From: Meandrina meandrites
Lineage: Eukaryota > Cnidaria > Anthozoa > Scleractinia > Meandrinidae
Direction: 5' to 3'
Length of the DNA: 64,000 bases
Assembly (NCBI GenBank): GCA_963693305.1
Contig: OY855903.1
Coordinates: 30,702,598-30,766,597 of the forward strand
In this document: positions 53,420-64,000 of the stretch, one piece after another
Position numbering within the stretch: the first letter of the stretch is position 1
How the letters are laid out: each line of letters starts with the position of its first letter
Made by a program: the position numbers and the translations under genes
The notes under the pieces: model-generated
Database searches by the model: none
Told to the model about the DNA's origin: nothing
The model's input: only the letters and a program-made list of their open reading frames with translations

Positions 53420-53675
53420 GTATGTATGTATGTATGTATGTATGTATGTATGTATGTATGTATGTATGTATGTATGTATGTATGTATGTATGTATGTATG
53501 TATGTATGTATGTATGTATGTATGTATGTATGTATGTATGTATGTATGTATGTATGTATGTATGTATGTATGTATGTATGTATGTATGTATGTATGTATG
53601 TATGTATGTATGTATGTATGTATGTATGTATGTATGTATGTATGTATGTATGTATGTATGTATGTATGTATGTAT
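53420..53675 (+). repeat. (TATG)n array at the LINE 3' end
   Basis: About 64 uninterrupted TATG units follow AATAAAG directly. This is the usual place for the short tail repeat of CR1-like LINEs, here greatly expanded. Frames through it in both directions are artefacts. Confidence 0.95.
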
Positions 53676-53688
53676 TACTCGCTCTCAA

Positions 53689-53747
53689 TTTCTATGAGGT
53701 GATAGTTGATTCGGCCTGCGGCCTCATCAACTATCACCTCATAGAAA
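53689..53747. repeat. perfect hairpin next to the TATG array
   Basis: TTTCTATGAGGTGATAGTTG is mirrored by CAACTATCACCTCATAGAAA with a 19-bp centre. Confidence 0.8.
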
Positions 53748-54109
53748 TCTCGAGCTCATAATCTAATTGTTAATTAATATTAATCTCTATTATAATCGAG
53801 ATAAAATTCCCCTGAATGTTCGGAGATACTGATATACAGCTCCAATGACAGATACACTGCAGCTCATAACACAGGACTGATGGGACATAACACTGACCAC
53901 ATCAGTCACATGACGATCACTTGCATATGCTAGAGGTGGTAGATACCACGATGTTGACCCTAGAAGTAAACGAATAGGAGCAAGCACCTCTTTGATATTT
54001 AAATAACGCCAATCTTCGGAAGCTTTGGACAAACATTAACCCTAGATAGGAATAATATAAATACTATGTACAACTTTTATAGCAATCATATGTAGGATTA
54101 ATATATATC

Positions 54110-54343
54110 AGGATTAATATTAATATTTAAGTAGGATTAATATTAATATTAATATTGATATTAATCAGATTAATATTAATCCTAATAGATTAAGGCACGG
54201 CTCAAACCTCAGTAATAGATTATAATAATCTATTACCAGATTATAATAATCCATTACTGGATTAAAATAATTCATTCGTGGATTATAATTATCATTAAGA
54301 TTAATATTAATGCGATTAATATTAATCCGAGTTGTCCTGAAAA
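54110..54343. repeat. AT-rich element end, right
   Basis: Inverted relative to 51,150-51,335, with TTAATATTAATCC and ATTATAATC tandem words. Confidence 0.65.
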
Positions 54344-55504
54344 ATAAACTGATTTTATTGCTGTTCATAAAACAAAATCATTCTCTTTTGAGAATCTACC
54401 TTTTTTGCTTATTATATCAATCTACCGACCGTACCCATGTATAAGCAAATTCATACTCCGCAGTGGTGGGAGAATTTATGTATACATGTTCACTGGGGGA
54501 CTGATAAATAGCCACTGGAAGTTTTAGCATAACAAACAAAGTATCCTTTCCAAATTTCAAAACAAACTCAAAGAAGGGGCCATCCCTTCTGTTACTGGTG
54601 GCGTGAGACAAGAAAATGGTTCATTACACTTTGTAATATACCGGTAGTTATACATCTTAAGCCTGTTCCAGGCGTTCGGTAGCACGAAATTCTTTGCATA
54701 TCCATGCTATTTGCATGTAATGGTAAACTTACGTAGCTTCGTTGTTTTCTACCATTCATGGTCAGTTAAACAATCTTTTAGTTGGGAGCCACTTTCCATG
54801 CACATTAAGGGTGTAACAAGGGAACCACCGACTATATATGTATATCGATTCATATAGTAGAGAAAACCCTACAACTGAAGTTTGAGAGCAATAATGGATT
54901 TTTCCATCTGACTCACTGTAATTATGAGACATCTTTTGATAAGGCAGATTTATCCCAAACCTGCAAAAATCAATCAACTTCCAATCTGCCAAAGCCCCCT
55001 TAATGGTAGTTTAAATAAACTTCTTGGGTTTTATGTAAGAATTTCCAGGAAGCCCCTGCGTGTTGTGTTATCTTTGGTTTCCAACTGATTAATATGATTC
55101 TCACTGAAAAGTATTCAGTGGTTTTTGCCCGAAGTAGGATCGTTTTCGGTCAAAACTTATTAATTTATTCATGTTACCTGGGTGGCACGCAAAATAATCA
55201 AAGATTAGTTTATTTATAATTTATTCATGCTATGAGTGACACGCAAAATGCTATCAGGGGCGTTAAATAGCCAGCTTTTTTAAGAGTTGAAGGCCTGTTT
55301 AACCGAGCCTCTTTTTGGGGATCCGGGAGTATGCTTCCCCGGGAAAGGATTTTTTTCTTCAGATGATGATGTAAAATGATGATGTAAATGTTGTTTATAG
55401 TGGTCATGCACTTAGCTTCGAGATAGCTAGTTTAGGCATGCCACTGAAACATAGGAAACAAATAACTTTAAATGAACATAACATGGTTAAAAATCCCAAC
55501 TGGC
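54344..55504. other. no supported gene
   Basis: A minus-strand frame at 54,417-54,611 has exon-like composition (FFEFVLKFGKDTLFVMLKLP) but no recognisable domain, start or splice context. I note it at low weight. The rest is unremarkable. Confidence 0.25.
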
Positions 55505-55660
55505 TGGAGGCAGATCAGTTGGCTATATACAAAGCGTGACCGAGGATTTGAACTCGGGACGACCGTGAAACAAATCCAGCTAGTGGCAGGGTGGAGGGCT
55601 TGAACCCAGGACCTCCGGATTACAAGACCAGCGCCCTAAACCACTCGGCCACGCTGCCTC
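55505..55660 (-). mobile_element. tRNA-derived SINE
   Basis: On the minus strand the head reads GCGTGGCCGAGTGGTTTAGG (A box), then TTGTAATCC in the anticodon region, then GGGTTCAAGCCC (B box). A second B-box-like CGAGTTCAAATCC follows about 70 bp later. The cloverleaf is nearly complete but has stem mismatches, so I prefer a SINE to a tRNA gene. Confidence 0.6.
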
Positions 55661-56096
55661 CACTTTTGTTGATTTTAATTGTATTTTGACATCACCTAAA
55701 TTCTAACATTTCACAATAGAGAATGGTACTAATTCTCACTCATTCCTAAATTAACGAACCATTGTACATTTGACTGCAGTCACTTGGCTCCCGAGTTTTC
55801 ACCCGTAGTTGCAAGATATATTATCGGTAAATGATACGTTAAAACTGAATTGATTCCATTTCATCTTTCTTAAAAGTGCTCAACCTGAATTGTTTTACTT
55901 GCACATTTTTTAAAACTACATTGCTGAAAATATTGCCGGCCAGCCCTATTTTTTGTACTGGCCTGTACGTTAGTTACGTCGCTACGCAGCAAGCGAGCCT
56001 TTGTTTAAAAACAGTCTACTAGGTATGCCATGTCCACGTATCATAATGGATGTGAAGAAATAAGCTGAAGGTTGGACAAGCAGCTTCCTCCATTCC
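55661..56096. other. gene-free stretch
   Basis: Nothing recognisable. Confidence 0.35.
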
Positions 56097-57154
56097 ATCC
56101 TCGGAGACCCAGGGGCAGTTAGTGGGGGCAAAACGAAGTAAACTGGGCAGAAATCGTAGCGGCAAAAGTTTACTATAAAGGTGTAGGAGCCCCTGGGAAA
56201 CGAGTCTCTCCAGACCATTTCCAAGCGGCTCTATTTTGCCCAATCAGCGAATAGTAACTTCAGAGTCACTTTTGTGTGTTCTTTCAAGGCAGTTATTGTA
56301 TTGGCCATATTTATTTTAATTAACATAAGAAAGCCGAAAAATGTCGGAAGTCATTTTGGATGTCAGAAAGAAAAATATATCAACATCCACCGGTAATTTT
56401 TCTTTGGACGGATTAGATGTATCGTAAATATAAATTGTGTCTTGTTTACCTGTGCAGTGCATTGAGGGCGGTTCGGCATACTCGTCTGGACCGCACTGCG
56501 TGTATTTCTTTGTAGCACGGGAATATTCCAGTTAAGTGAAATATCCGAAAAAAAAAATATAAAAAAGACATTAATTGAGTGATTGATGTTAGCTTCAAGG
56601 TCTCAATTTCTGAAATTTACTAGTACTGGCTTGTATGTTTGATTTTACATTTTTCTGACTTTATCTTAATATTTTTCAGCCAAATGCAATTTGTCCGCGT
56701 TGCCTACATTGTTTTACTGCACGTGCCAGACGAGTTAAGATGAGTGGGCCAAACGGCCGCCAATGTGTCGCATACAGGTAAACAAGCCACTATTTCCTCT
56801 GATTCTGATCAGTCCAAATGACATTATCAGGGTAGATCTTGAAATATATTTCTTTCTGACATCCGAAATGATTCCCCAACTTGTTGTGGTTCTCTAATGT
56901 AAATTGAAATAGACTGCCGTCTGAGAACACAAGAAAGTGACTTTGAAGTTACTGTTCGCCGATTGGGCAAAATAATACAAAGGATTTTTTTTTGCTCAAT
57001 CAGGAGCCAGCATTCGCAGAGTCGTTTGGAAACGGTCTGGAGAGACACGTTTCCCAGGGGCTCTTAAACTTTTATAGAAGACTTTCACCGCTACGATTTC
57101 TGTCTGGTTTACTTCGTTTTGCCCCGACTAACTGCCCCTGAGTCTCCGAGGATG
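56097..57154. mobile_element. 1.06-kb foldback element
   Basis: Arms of about 200 bp, 56,097-56,285 and 56,925-57,154, are inverted copies. They begin CATCCTCGGAGACCCAGGGG and end with CCCCTGAGTCTCCGAGGATG. The middle has no gene. Confidence 0.75.
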
Positions 57155-58197
57155 CCCCCATTCATGCTCATATGTATTTAAAATGACAATTGTGCATATT
57201 AGAAGTGTATTTCAATGGTTCGCTTTAGGGTACCCTTTGTTACTCTTCAAAACTTGTCGTTCATTTAATTTGTTGCATTGGCTGCGATATCCAAATCAGT
57301 GGAATCAACCCGAGATACATTCGAGTCACGCTTTGCCTTTTGTTATTTCTTTGGTGCGAAAAAGAGTGGAATACAGGTAAAAGGTTGAGGCAATTCTGTA
57401 AATTTTGTTGAAAATAAATACAAAAAACGTCAGTAAAAATTCTTTGCAAGCGGACTATATGCTATATCATTCCACAGATTGAACCTTTTCAGAAAGTGTT
57501 CTGAAATAATAATTTTCTATACTTAACACACAACTTACCTGATCTAACTCAGGAATAAAAGTATGTCCAGTTTCCGTGTTCTAAAAACACCCAGTCTAGC
57601 CAGCTAAGCATGAGTTCACTTTCTGTGGTTCAATATTCCAGGAGAAAACGACCCACCGGAACAGTGATTCGAAATATCCTTTTCCAATTGCACAAAGTAA
57701 TTTAAGACTAGCTTTTATCTTACCTATTACAGGAGCAGTCTGTTTTCATTATACTTGAACTTCTGAAAAGAGCACAATAATCCCATTGCAGTAATTACAC
57801 AGCACGTGAGATATGCGGCAAGGCCGTGGGATAATCCAAAAATCAAGAGGGAAACTTGATCTGTTGATTAGAATTAGCAACCATAACAACGATGACAATT
57901 TGTTCAGCTGTAGTAATAAATATATATTAAGAACTAGCAACTAGAATTAGCAACTTTCTAAAATTAGTGATAGCATTATTAAATTACTTATTAGCTCACA
58001 AAGGCATCGACATAACTACATCCAAGTGAAAGAAATGATATAAACTGGGTACACTTTTCACGCAAAACGGAGAGAAAGCTTTAACTGTTTAATAAAAATC
58101 AACCGCTGCTTTTTTTTTTAAGAAAAAGTTAATGAATGGCAGATTCATGCGTAGCAATAAGATCTTTTTATTGTTATGGAGTTAATTGAGAATCGCA
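57155..58197. other. gene-free stretch
   Basis: No supported gene or structured repeat. Confidence 0.35.
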
Positions 58198-58735
58198 ATT
58201 TCCACCTTTGTCACGTCTGTCACGCAATCTCTTATTTTGCTTGATTTTGTGATTTTTTAGCGTTTTCTCAGAGAGAACGATTTAATTTCCCCAGACAAAA
58301 AGTGACATCAATTGAAAGGCCATTTCTTCCTGACTTTATTTCCAAAATATCAGTTTATTTGATATAAAGGTAGTATGGCAAATAATTTCTTAAATTTACC
58401 TGGTTATTTCCATAGAGAAAGAATGGGATTTCTTTCAGATCTCTCTTAGTGTCATAAATTTATTTAAACTTCATAGAAATTATAGAACAAAATCTGGAAG
58501 AGATGTAGAATAAGCTGATAACAAGTGGTTGTCCTCAGGTTTTATAGTAAAGGAAAGTGGTTTGCTTAAAAACCGCTAATTTTCAAGTTGAATTTTCCCG
58601 TTTCTGGCCGTGAAATTTATGATCGTCATTTCCTGCCGAAAGAAAAAGTTATTTGACAAATGAATTTCATGGCGATGAATAACTCATTATGGACTACTGA
58701 CAGCCAAAGTTTGAGCGATTTTGAAATTTTGAAGT
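58198..58735 (-). repeat. nested inverted repeat, inner right arm (R2)
   Basis: Complement of 50,655-51,115, with a short extra segment. It shares words such as GACAAAAAGTGACATCAATT. Confidence 0.8.
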
Positions 58736-61221
58736 TTGCCACTCAATGTTTGATTTTTGTGGACACCTGCTCTTAAAAAGCAAGGAAAATGAGTCGGACT
58801 ACGAAGAATCATTCATAAGGCTATTTACACCGCCATGACTTCATCATTATTGAGCGGAAGGGATCGACCTTGAGCTGGTCCATTGATTTGCAGTTGAAAT
58901 ACGAGACAGCGAGCGAAAATCTACATGACTCGCCCGCTTAATTCATTTGTATACGAGGGACTGGTCAGGTAAACAAGATTGAACTTTTACACCCTCAATA
59001 ATGTTTTTTTTTAAAAAAACACTCCACTTGACGATCTGTTTTGCAAGCAAAACTTTATTAGCAGATTGCTGGAGATCGGCGTTCTGAGTAAGAAGGCATA
59101 GAAGTTGGAAAATGAACTCGGACACTTGAAGCAGTTCAATCACTGACATTTAAAGATCGAATATTTCAAGGAAAAGATTACACACGAATACTTTAGATCT
59201 AACCACATGAAACTGTGATGAAGACGCATGGCGACATTACTGTTGTTTGTATTAAACGCCGAAAGTAAAGAGGTGAGCTAATTCTTGTTTTCTCGTTCAA
59301 TTAACATTGACACTGATTGAAACAAGTTGAGATTGATAATATTAAAAAAGTAGTGTTGTCACTGCCGTGTTGAGTAAAACTGCACCAGCTATAATAAAAC
59401 TGACTGATATTTTTCCCCGTGTAATACACAATTTGGCGCGTTTGAAAATTCAGACTAGCTCTAAAGCATCCAAAATGTGTGTGATCATTCGAAAATTTCT
59501 AAACGTTTCAAAAGTTTTTGTAGCTAGGTTAAGAAGTTTTAGCGAAAAAGAAATTGCGAACGAAGTAAAATATAAGCTCCAAAACACATTCTTTTGAATT
59601 AATCGCATTGCAGTTTATTTCATTTGGTGCGACTCAAACACATTACGACAGTATTAAAAAGTCTGTATTGTGCTGTAAAAGGAAATTTATGACATACTTT
59701 TGCTAGGTTAGAAATTAAAAAGGCACTATTCAACAAGATAAACTGTTTATTTTTACTTCTTACTAAAAATGACCAGACTGCATGAAAGGGTTTGATTTCA
59801 GCCAGCCCTGTTGTGTGACATAAAAGATCGCCCGAAATTTATAACTTATCAACCACACAAATACAATTCAGTGATAACCCTTTACTCGACGAAAAAAAAG
59901 GCCCTTTGATAACGGTATACTATTGTTGTTGTTTTACAATGCAAGTATATTTTCCCAAAGACATGAAAGTTTCATCAGCAAAAAGCCGGTGATGAACATG
60001 TTATTTTCATCTTTGTTTTGTGTGTCGAACCGAAGTGTTCTCAGATTGGTTCATCGATTGATTAGAAATAAACACTACCGCCGCTTTCTCAGCAATAACT
60101 TGGAGCGCTTTAATTTGTCGAAGCTTCAATAGTTTAGAAAGATGAACTATATTCTTCGAAGGAAAACATGCAGTCTGATTTGTAGATCTTTGTTGACTGC
60201 CGTTTTGACATGGAGTTTACTGTGGATGTGATTGTCAACAGAGATGCCGTATTGGCATAAACCTTGGGTTTGAATTAATTTGACAGAATTCGAGTCTTTG
60301 TTAACGGTTGGCTGTGTTTCCTTGAAATGAATGCACTTCGAATTTAAGGTCCTGAATGGAGTTGAATTAATTTTAGCTTCATAGTTCGTATCGACGTACG
60401 TGCTGTTTACATTAGCCGAGAATATCGCTAATCAAGAAATTTCCTTCATAAACAACGGCGCGAATGAATTAAGTTTCGGATACCAATTACCTCTCTTTTC
60501 CCCCCTTCGGTGCTATCTAAAATTAAAAGAACTTTTAATAGAAGTATTCAAGAACAAACAGCTTTATTTAATTGTTTATTTGCCGCTTCAGCTTGGATTA
60601 TAAACATATGCTAATAGAGCGTCGATCGGGCAGACTGACCCTTGTCATCTTTGTAAAAGGCTCGAGCTAAATTAATTTTGATCTAGGTGAATGAATATTG
60701 GAGTTTTGGAAGGTGGTTGGCCGTTTCCTCAGGTGTATCCCAAATGACAGCACCTAAATAAATGTGTAAATAGAGCTATTTCATGCTTTAAAGTCAGCAG
60801 GCTTGAGAATAATGCTTTCGCTAATGGATCGATCGCGAGTCCCGCGCTTTTTACAGTTGACGATTGAAAGATCATTTATAGCGAAAAAATACCGTTCGTT
60901 AACCTAAACCCTGGCTGGAATTATTTAATGCTTTGGAAAACAATTGTCGTTTTGGCTGTTTTGCTTTCAGAACATTTTAAATTCAAAGTACTTTTTAATA
61001 GTGTTCTTGGAAGAACGCTTTTATTTAACATATTTCAGAGCACGCCGTTGTTGTTGTTGACACCGCGTATCACTGGCCATCACTTGTCGAAGAGTACACG
61101 GTGAAAGACAACACACTCACACTCACCAAATTAAAGCAAAGCTCTACTAAAATTTTGTCCTACCAAAAGTTCGGTTCCGTGACATTTATTTCACAGCAAG
61201 CCCCGTGTTAAGTAGGTCTTG
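58736..61221. other. unique DNA between the right-hand arms
   Basis: About 2.5 kb with no equivalent between the left arms. Short plus-strand frames at 59,367-59,597, 59,923-60,132 and 60,400-60,603 have Lys/Phe/Leu-rich composition and no recognisable domain. I do not call them genes. Confidence 0.35.
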
Positions 61222-61872
61222 AAGGGGGAGACTCTTAACTACAGATCCAGAGCAGTTGCTAAGGGATTGCTGAAGGCTGTATTTTGAAGCAAGCGATTTT
61301 GAAGCTTTTTGTAACGCTAAATGGTGGATTTTATTTGGGGATACTCCTGCTTGGAAAAATATATCATTGCACGTGCAAAACTAGTGCCAGTCCCAAACCG
61401 CGCGTTAAAATTTAAAATCCCTAAAACTCCAAGGAAACAAGATAAAGTTCCAATTTCATTTACGAATCGGAGATAACGTCGCTCTCTTTATATTCTGGTG
61501 TATGCTGTTACCGTTTACACGAAAAGAGGAAACGCTACTGATGAAAGTCTGTAAATACGAGTGTTTATTACGCCATAACTCTTATAATAATGCGAATTTC
61601 ACAAAAACGATACGTCACATTACACATGTGGACGTTCTTTATCTACCGACACTCATTTAAATTTTAAAATCTATCCGCCGTTTGAGTTTTAGGGTTTTTT
61701 CTATTCTGCTCGCGTGACACGTTAAATATGAACGTGACTTGAAACTCTTGGAGGAATCTTTAATAGAACAAACTCATGCAAAAAGCTTATCCATATGTGG
61801 TCTGATTTCCAAAATATGGCAGTTAGAAACCTACCTTAGAAACAAACTGGTAGTTAAGAGTCACCCCCCTTA
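61222..61872. mobile_element. 0.65-kb element with inverted ends
   Basis: AAGGGGGAGACTCTTAACTA at the left is mirrored at the right by TAGTTAAGAGTCACCCCCCT. No coding capacity. Confidence 0.6.
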
Positions 61873-61874
61873 AT

Positions 61875-62580
61875 CTGGGACTTTACGACTATTAACTGCA
61901 GAGTCTGCCAAACGTAGTTATTAGTTGTGAATTTAACGATTATTAACCGTAAGTTGCACGATTATTAATCGTGAAAGAGGACTTTTACGATTAATACCTA
62001 CAAAAACCGCCTTTTACGACTAATAACTACAAAGTATGGCCTTTGACGTTTAATTACTGTGAAATTTTCACTCCGGAATTAAATAAACACTCCGGAATTA
62101 AATGCACAGCTGTTTTAACTGATAGCTGATAATTGCTAAAATATCAACAGTCAGCTGTAAAAATGTTGCAATTTTTAGAACTTCAGAAATTGTGTTTTGA
62201 TGTTAATTTATTTATCAGACTAATCATTTCATTTCATTGCTTTTCACATGGGTTTTACTAAGGGGGGAGAGGTAGCACGTGAAATTACTTCCATTCACAG
62301 AAACTTCTGTCTACGTTTCACAAGTTTTATCACGGTACACAATTGCCGTCAACATCTGCTTCATCATAACTCTCATTCATTGATTGCGTGCTCTACAGCA
62401 AACACTCAGCATGAATGAGCTAAAATGAAAAGGTGTAATGTAGGCAGTGTTTAAAACCCCATGACTATCCGTAGCCTGTAGCTAACGATAGCGTTACTCG
62501 TTTTAAAAAGTTGCGTGACCTCGCACCCCGGCCATTTAAAGTGTCTATGACAGATTTTTTTTATTATTTCCCTGTTCGAA
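61875..62580 (-). repeat. large inverted repeat, outer right arm (R1)
   Basis: Complement of 48,981-49,655, ending CCTGTTCGAA at 62,580. It is slightly longer than the left arm because the aattccggag block is more complete here. Confidence 0.85.
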
Positions 62581-62625
62581 TCTACATTGGGTCCTCATAT
62601 GAAAAACGAAAAAATTTCCTGTGGT

Positions 62626-62987
62626 GATTTTCCTTCACCGCGTTTTTGCCGTTTAATTTTACTTCCGGTTGGGTCAAATACCGCGCCAGGTGGGGGAACT
62701 AAGAGCTGGGTTGCTACATGTCACCGAGAACACATTGATATGTTATTTTTTAAACGACTTTTGACAAAGAAATTAACTAAGATATCCTGTTTGTTGAATA
62801 TTTTAGGGAGTCCAGAATCTCCATAGTCCACAATCAAAAGTCGTTTAGAAAAATAACATGCCAATGTGTTCCCGGTGACACGTAGCAACCAAGCTCTCCC
62901 CAGTTCCCGTACCTGGCACGGTATTTGACCCAAGCGGAAGTAAAATTTAACGTTTTTAAACGGCAAAAACGCGGTGAACGAAAATCG
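62626..62987. mobile_element. 0.36-kb foldback MITE
   Basis: Arms of about 130-150 bp start GATTTTCCTTCACCGCGTTT and end with AAACGCGGTGAACGAAAATC. The centre is about 80 bp. Confidence 0.7.
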
Positions 62988-63470
62988 ATACGGGAATTTC
63001 TGGATCTTGAGGCTAGGGTGGGCACTTTTTTGAGGCTGGGCGCCTATTACATTTTCACCATTTTAGCAAGTAGTACGTTTATTGCAAGAAAACAATGTAT
63101 AAAACTAAATCTGAAAGTGTACCAAAGCTGAATTTTAAATGTTCATTTAAAGTTTCAGTAAAAAAACAAACAACAATTGGTCTACGGGATAGTCTCTTAG
63201 TAGTACTTAGTCAATTTTAATCTCAACTTCAACAATAGCAGCCTAATAGCCAAAATTTTCTCTTGTGCCCTTCATTTAAGAGGGGTGAGGTGGGCGCTAA
63301 ATTGAATAAATACGGTATTTTTGCAAGCCAAGGCACAGTCCTCTATCATTGAACGCGGGAAAAGAGTCGCAAGAGAACTGGTTTCCAGAGCAGCACGGGA
63401 GGGGAGAGTGTTTCTGTTGGTGTGGAAATAGAGGCAGTAAACAGTCTATTACACTATTATGGTGTATTGA
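62988..63470. other. gene-free stretch before the right-edge gene
   Basis: No gene. The frame of the next gene opens at 63,471 after a TGA. Confidence 0.35.
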
Positions 63471-63500
63471 GTTGAAAAAGGAACCGAAAAAACTGAAAAA

Positions 63501-64000
63501 ATGTTAACAGAATTGGCACACACTTTTTTTGTAGAAAAAGAGATGGGTATAAAGACACTACAAAAACTTCAAAACAGAAGAGGAAGGCTGACTCATCTAG
63601 ATCTGGGAGAAGAGTGCACCCATGGTCTGCACTGGATTTCAGCTGCGAAAAAAAAGACAAAGGTAGAAGACATACCAGACGAGAACAAAATTAACACTCC
63701 CTTCCCCCAGTTGTCCATGCACTGGTATAGATCTCAGACAGAGGGGGCTAGCGATAATACAAAGGTGCTCGCAGGCGTGAATTCTTGCATTGTGGATGAC
63801 GTAATACCCTTTCCTTTGTTGTCATCAAAGTGGTATTGCCAGCAAAATTCCCAAGCTCACCTTCTCCCTTTTCCAGATGTTTCTAAAAAATGGTATTCTA
63901 GCATCAAGGAAGCAGAAGTTCGCGAATATCCGGGGCTTGATGTTTTTCCTGCTTTATCGAAAAGCTGGCATCAAAGGCAGTCAAAACTACTTGTTAAAAA
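63501..64000 (+). CDS. unknown protein with repeated PFPxLSxxWY motif (partial)
   Basis: A plus-strand frame is open from 63,471 and runs off the window. The first ATG is at 63,501, giving at least 166 residues. A Lys/Gln-rich start is followed by a motif P-F-P-x-[LV]-S-x-x-W-Y at residues about 67-76, 103-112 and 123-132, and a looser copy (VFPALSKSWH) at 148-157. A shorter LHWIS lies at 43-47. Spacing is irregular, 36 then 20 then 25 residues. I do not recognise the family. The lack of stops over 176 codons in AT-rich DNA and the protein-level repeat both support coding. It may be an exon of a larger host gene. Confidence 0.6.
   Translation, partial: MLTELAHTFFVEKEMGIKTLQKLQNRRGRLTHLDLGEECTHGLHWISAAKKKTKVEDIPDENKINTPFPQLSMHWYRSQTEGASDNTKVLAGVNSCIVDDVIPFPLLSSKWYCQQNSQAHLLPFPDVSKKWYSSIKEAEVREYPGLDVFPALSKSWHQRQSKLLVK

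Noticed and set aside
53420..53761. Several long frames reading MYVC or THTYI repeats
   Set aside because: They are six-frame by-products of a pure TATG microsatellite with no unique coding sequence.
55580..55660. Functional tRNA with a TGT anticodon
   Set aside because: The cloverleaf is close but has mismatches in the acceptor and anticodon stems, and a repeat body follows, so a SINE is more likely.

Overview
The window looks like an animal nuclear genome, most likely an anthozoan cnidarian (coral or anemone). It is AT-rich and gene-poor and packed with LINE fragments, MITEs, SINEs, foldback elements and satellites. It also carries proteins that I associate, from general knowledge of coral genomes, with endogenous DNA-virus-like elements. 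I see no bacterial operon signals. The attribution is inference; no ribosomal or mitochondrial marker fixes the species.

Bases 1-9,700 hold the most interesting content: a compact block of virion-type genes from an integrated Polinton/adintovirus-like DNA virus, probably continuing left of the window. Five genes run leftward: a double-jelly-roll major capsid candidate split by one in-frame stop, an A32/FtsK-like packaging ATPase, and three small proteins of which two have a clear membrane segment. A coiled-coil membrane protein with one frameshift diverges from the capsid gene and converges on a 593-residue tail-anchored protein. Then come a penton-like candidate and a hydrophobic glycine-rich protein. 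A Cys-rich protein with an F-box-like N terminus follows at 8.8-9.2 kb, behind TATA-like DNA, repeated motifs and a long hairpin. Most genes are intact, spacing is virus-like, and similar TATA-rich sequence precedes most start codons.

From 9.7 to 31.4 kb the DNA is a graveyard of mobile elements. A minus-strand Tx1/L1-type LINE (about 15.9-27.9 kb) is split by a 2.1-kb insertion with a TTTTA duplication and by a 4.3-kb insertion holding a broken tyrosine recombinase. Next come a decayed disordered repeat protein, a second reverse transcriptase fragment, and a broken protein-primed DNA polymerase B fragment. The polymerase is a gene type expected in the same virus class as the 1-8 kb block but lies 22 kb from it. 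From 31.4 to 43 kb there is mostly non-coding repeat DNA: a 655-bp foldback, a 5S rRNA-like relic, a duplicated exon-like block, telomere-like repeats, and a second copy of the hairpin/TATA cassette at 40.6 kb driving a different small ORF.

From 43 to 48.8 kb three plus-strand genes stand together: two related coiled-coil proteins, the second frameshifted, and an OTU-like cysteine protease, also frameshifted. A 1.5-kb hAT-like element with an 8-bp target duplication sits between the first two. From 48.98 to 62.58 kb lies a 13.6-kb segment bounded by near-identical inverted repeats of about 0.7 kb, with a second nested inverted pair, a CR1-like LINE ending in a 255-bp TATG array, and several MITEs. 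At the right edge an open frame runs off the window and encodes an unrecognised protein with a repeated P-F-P-x-[LV]-S-x-x-W-Y motif.
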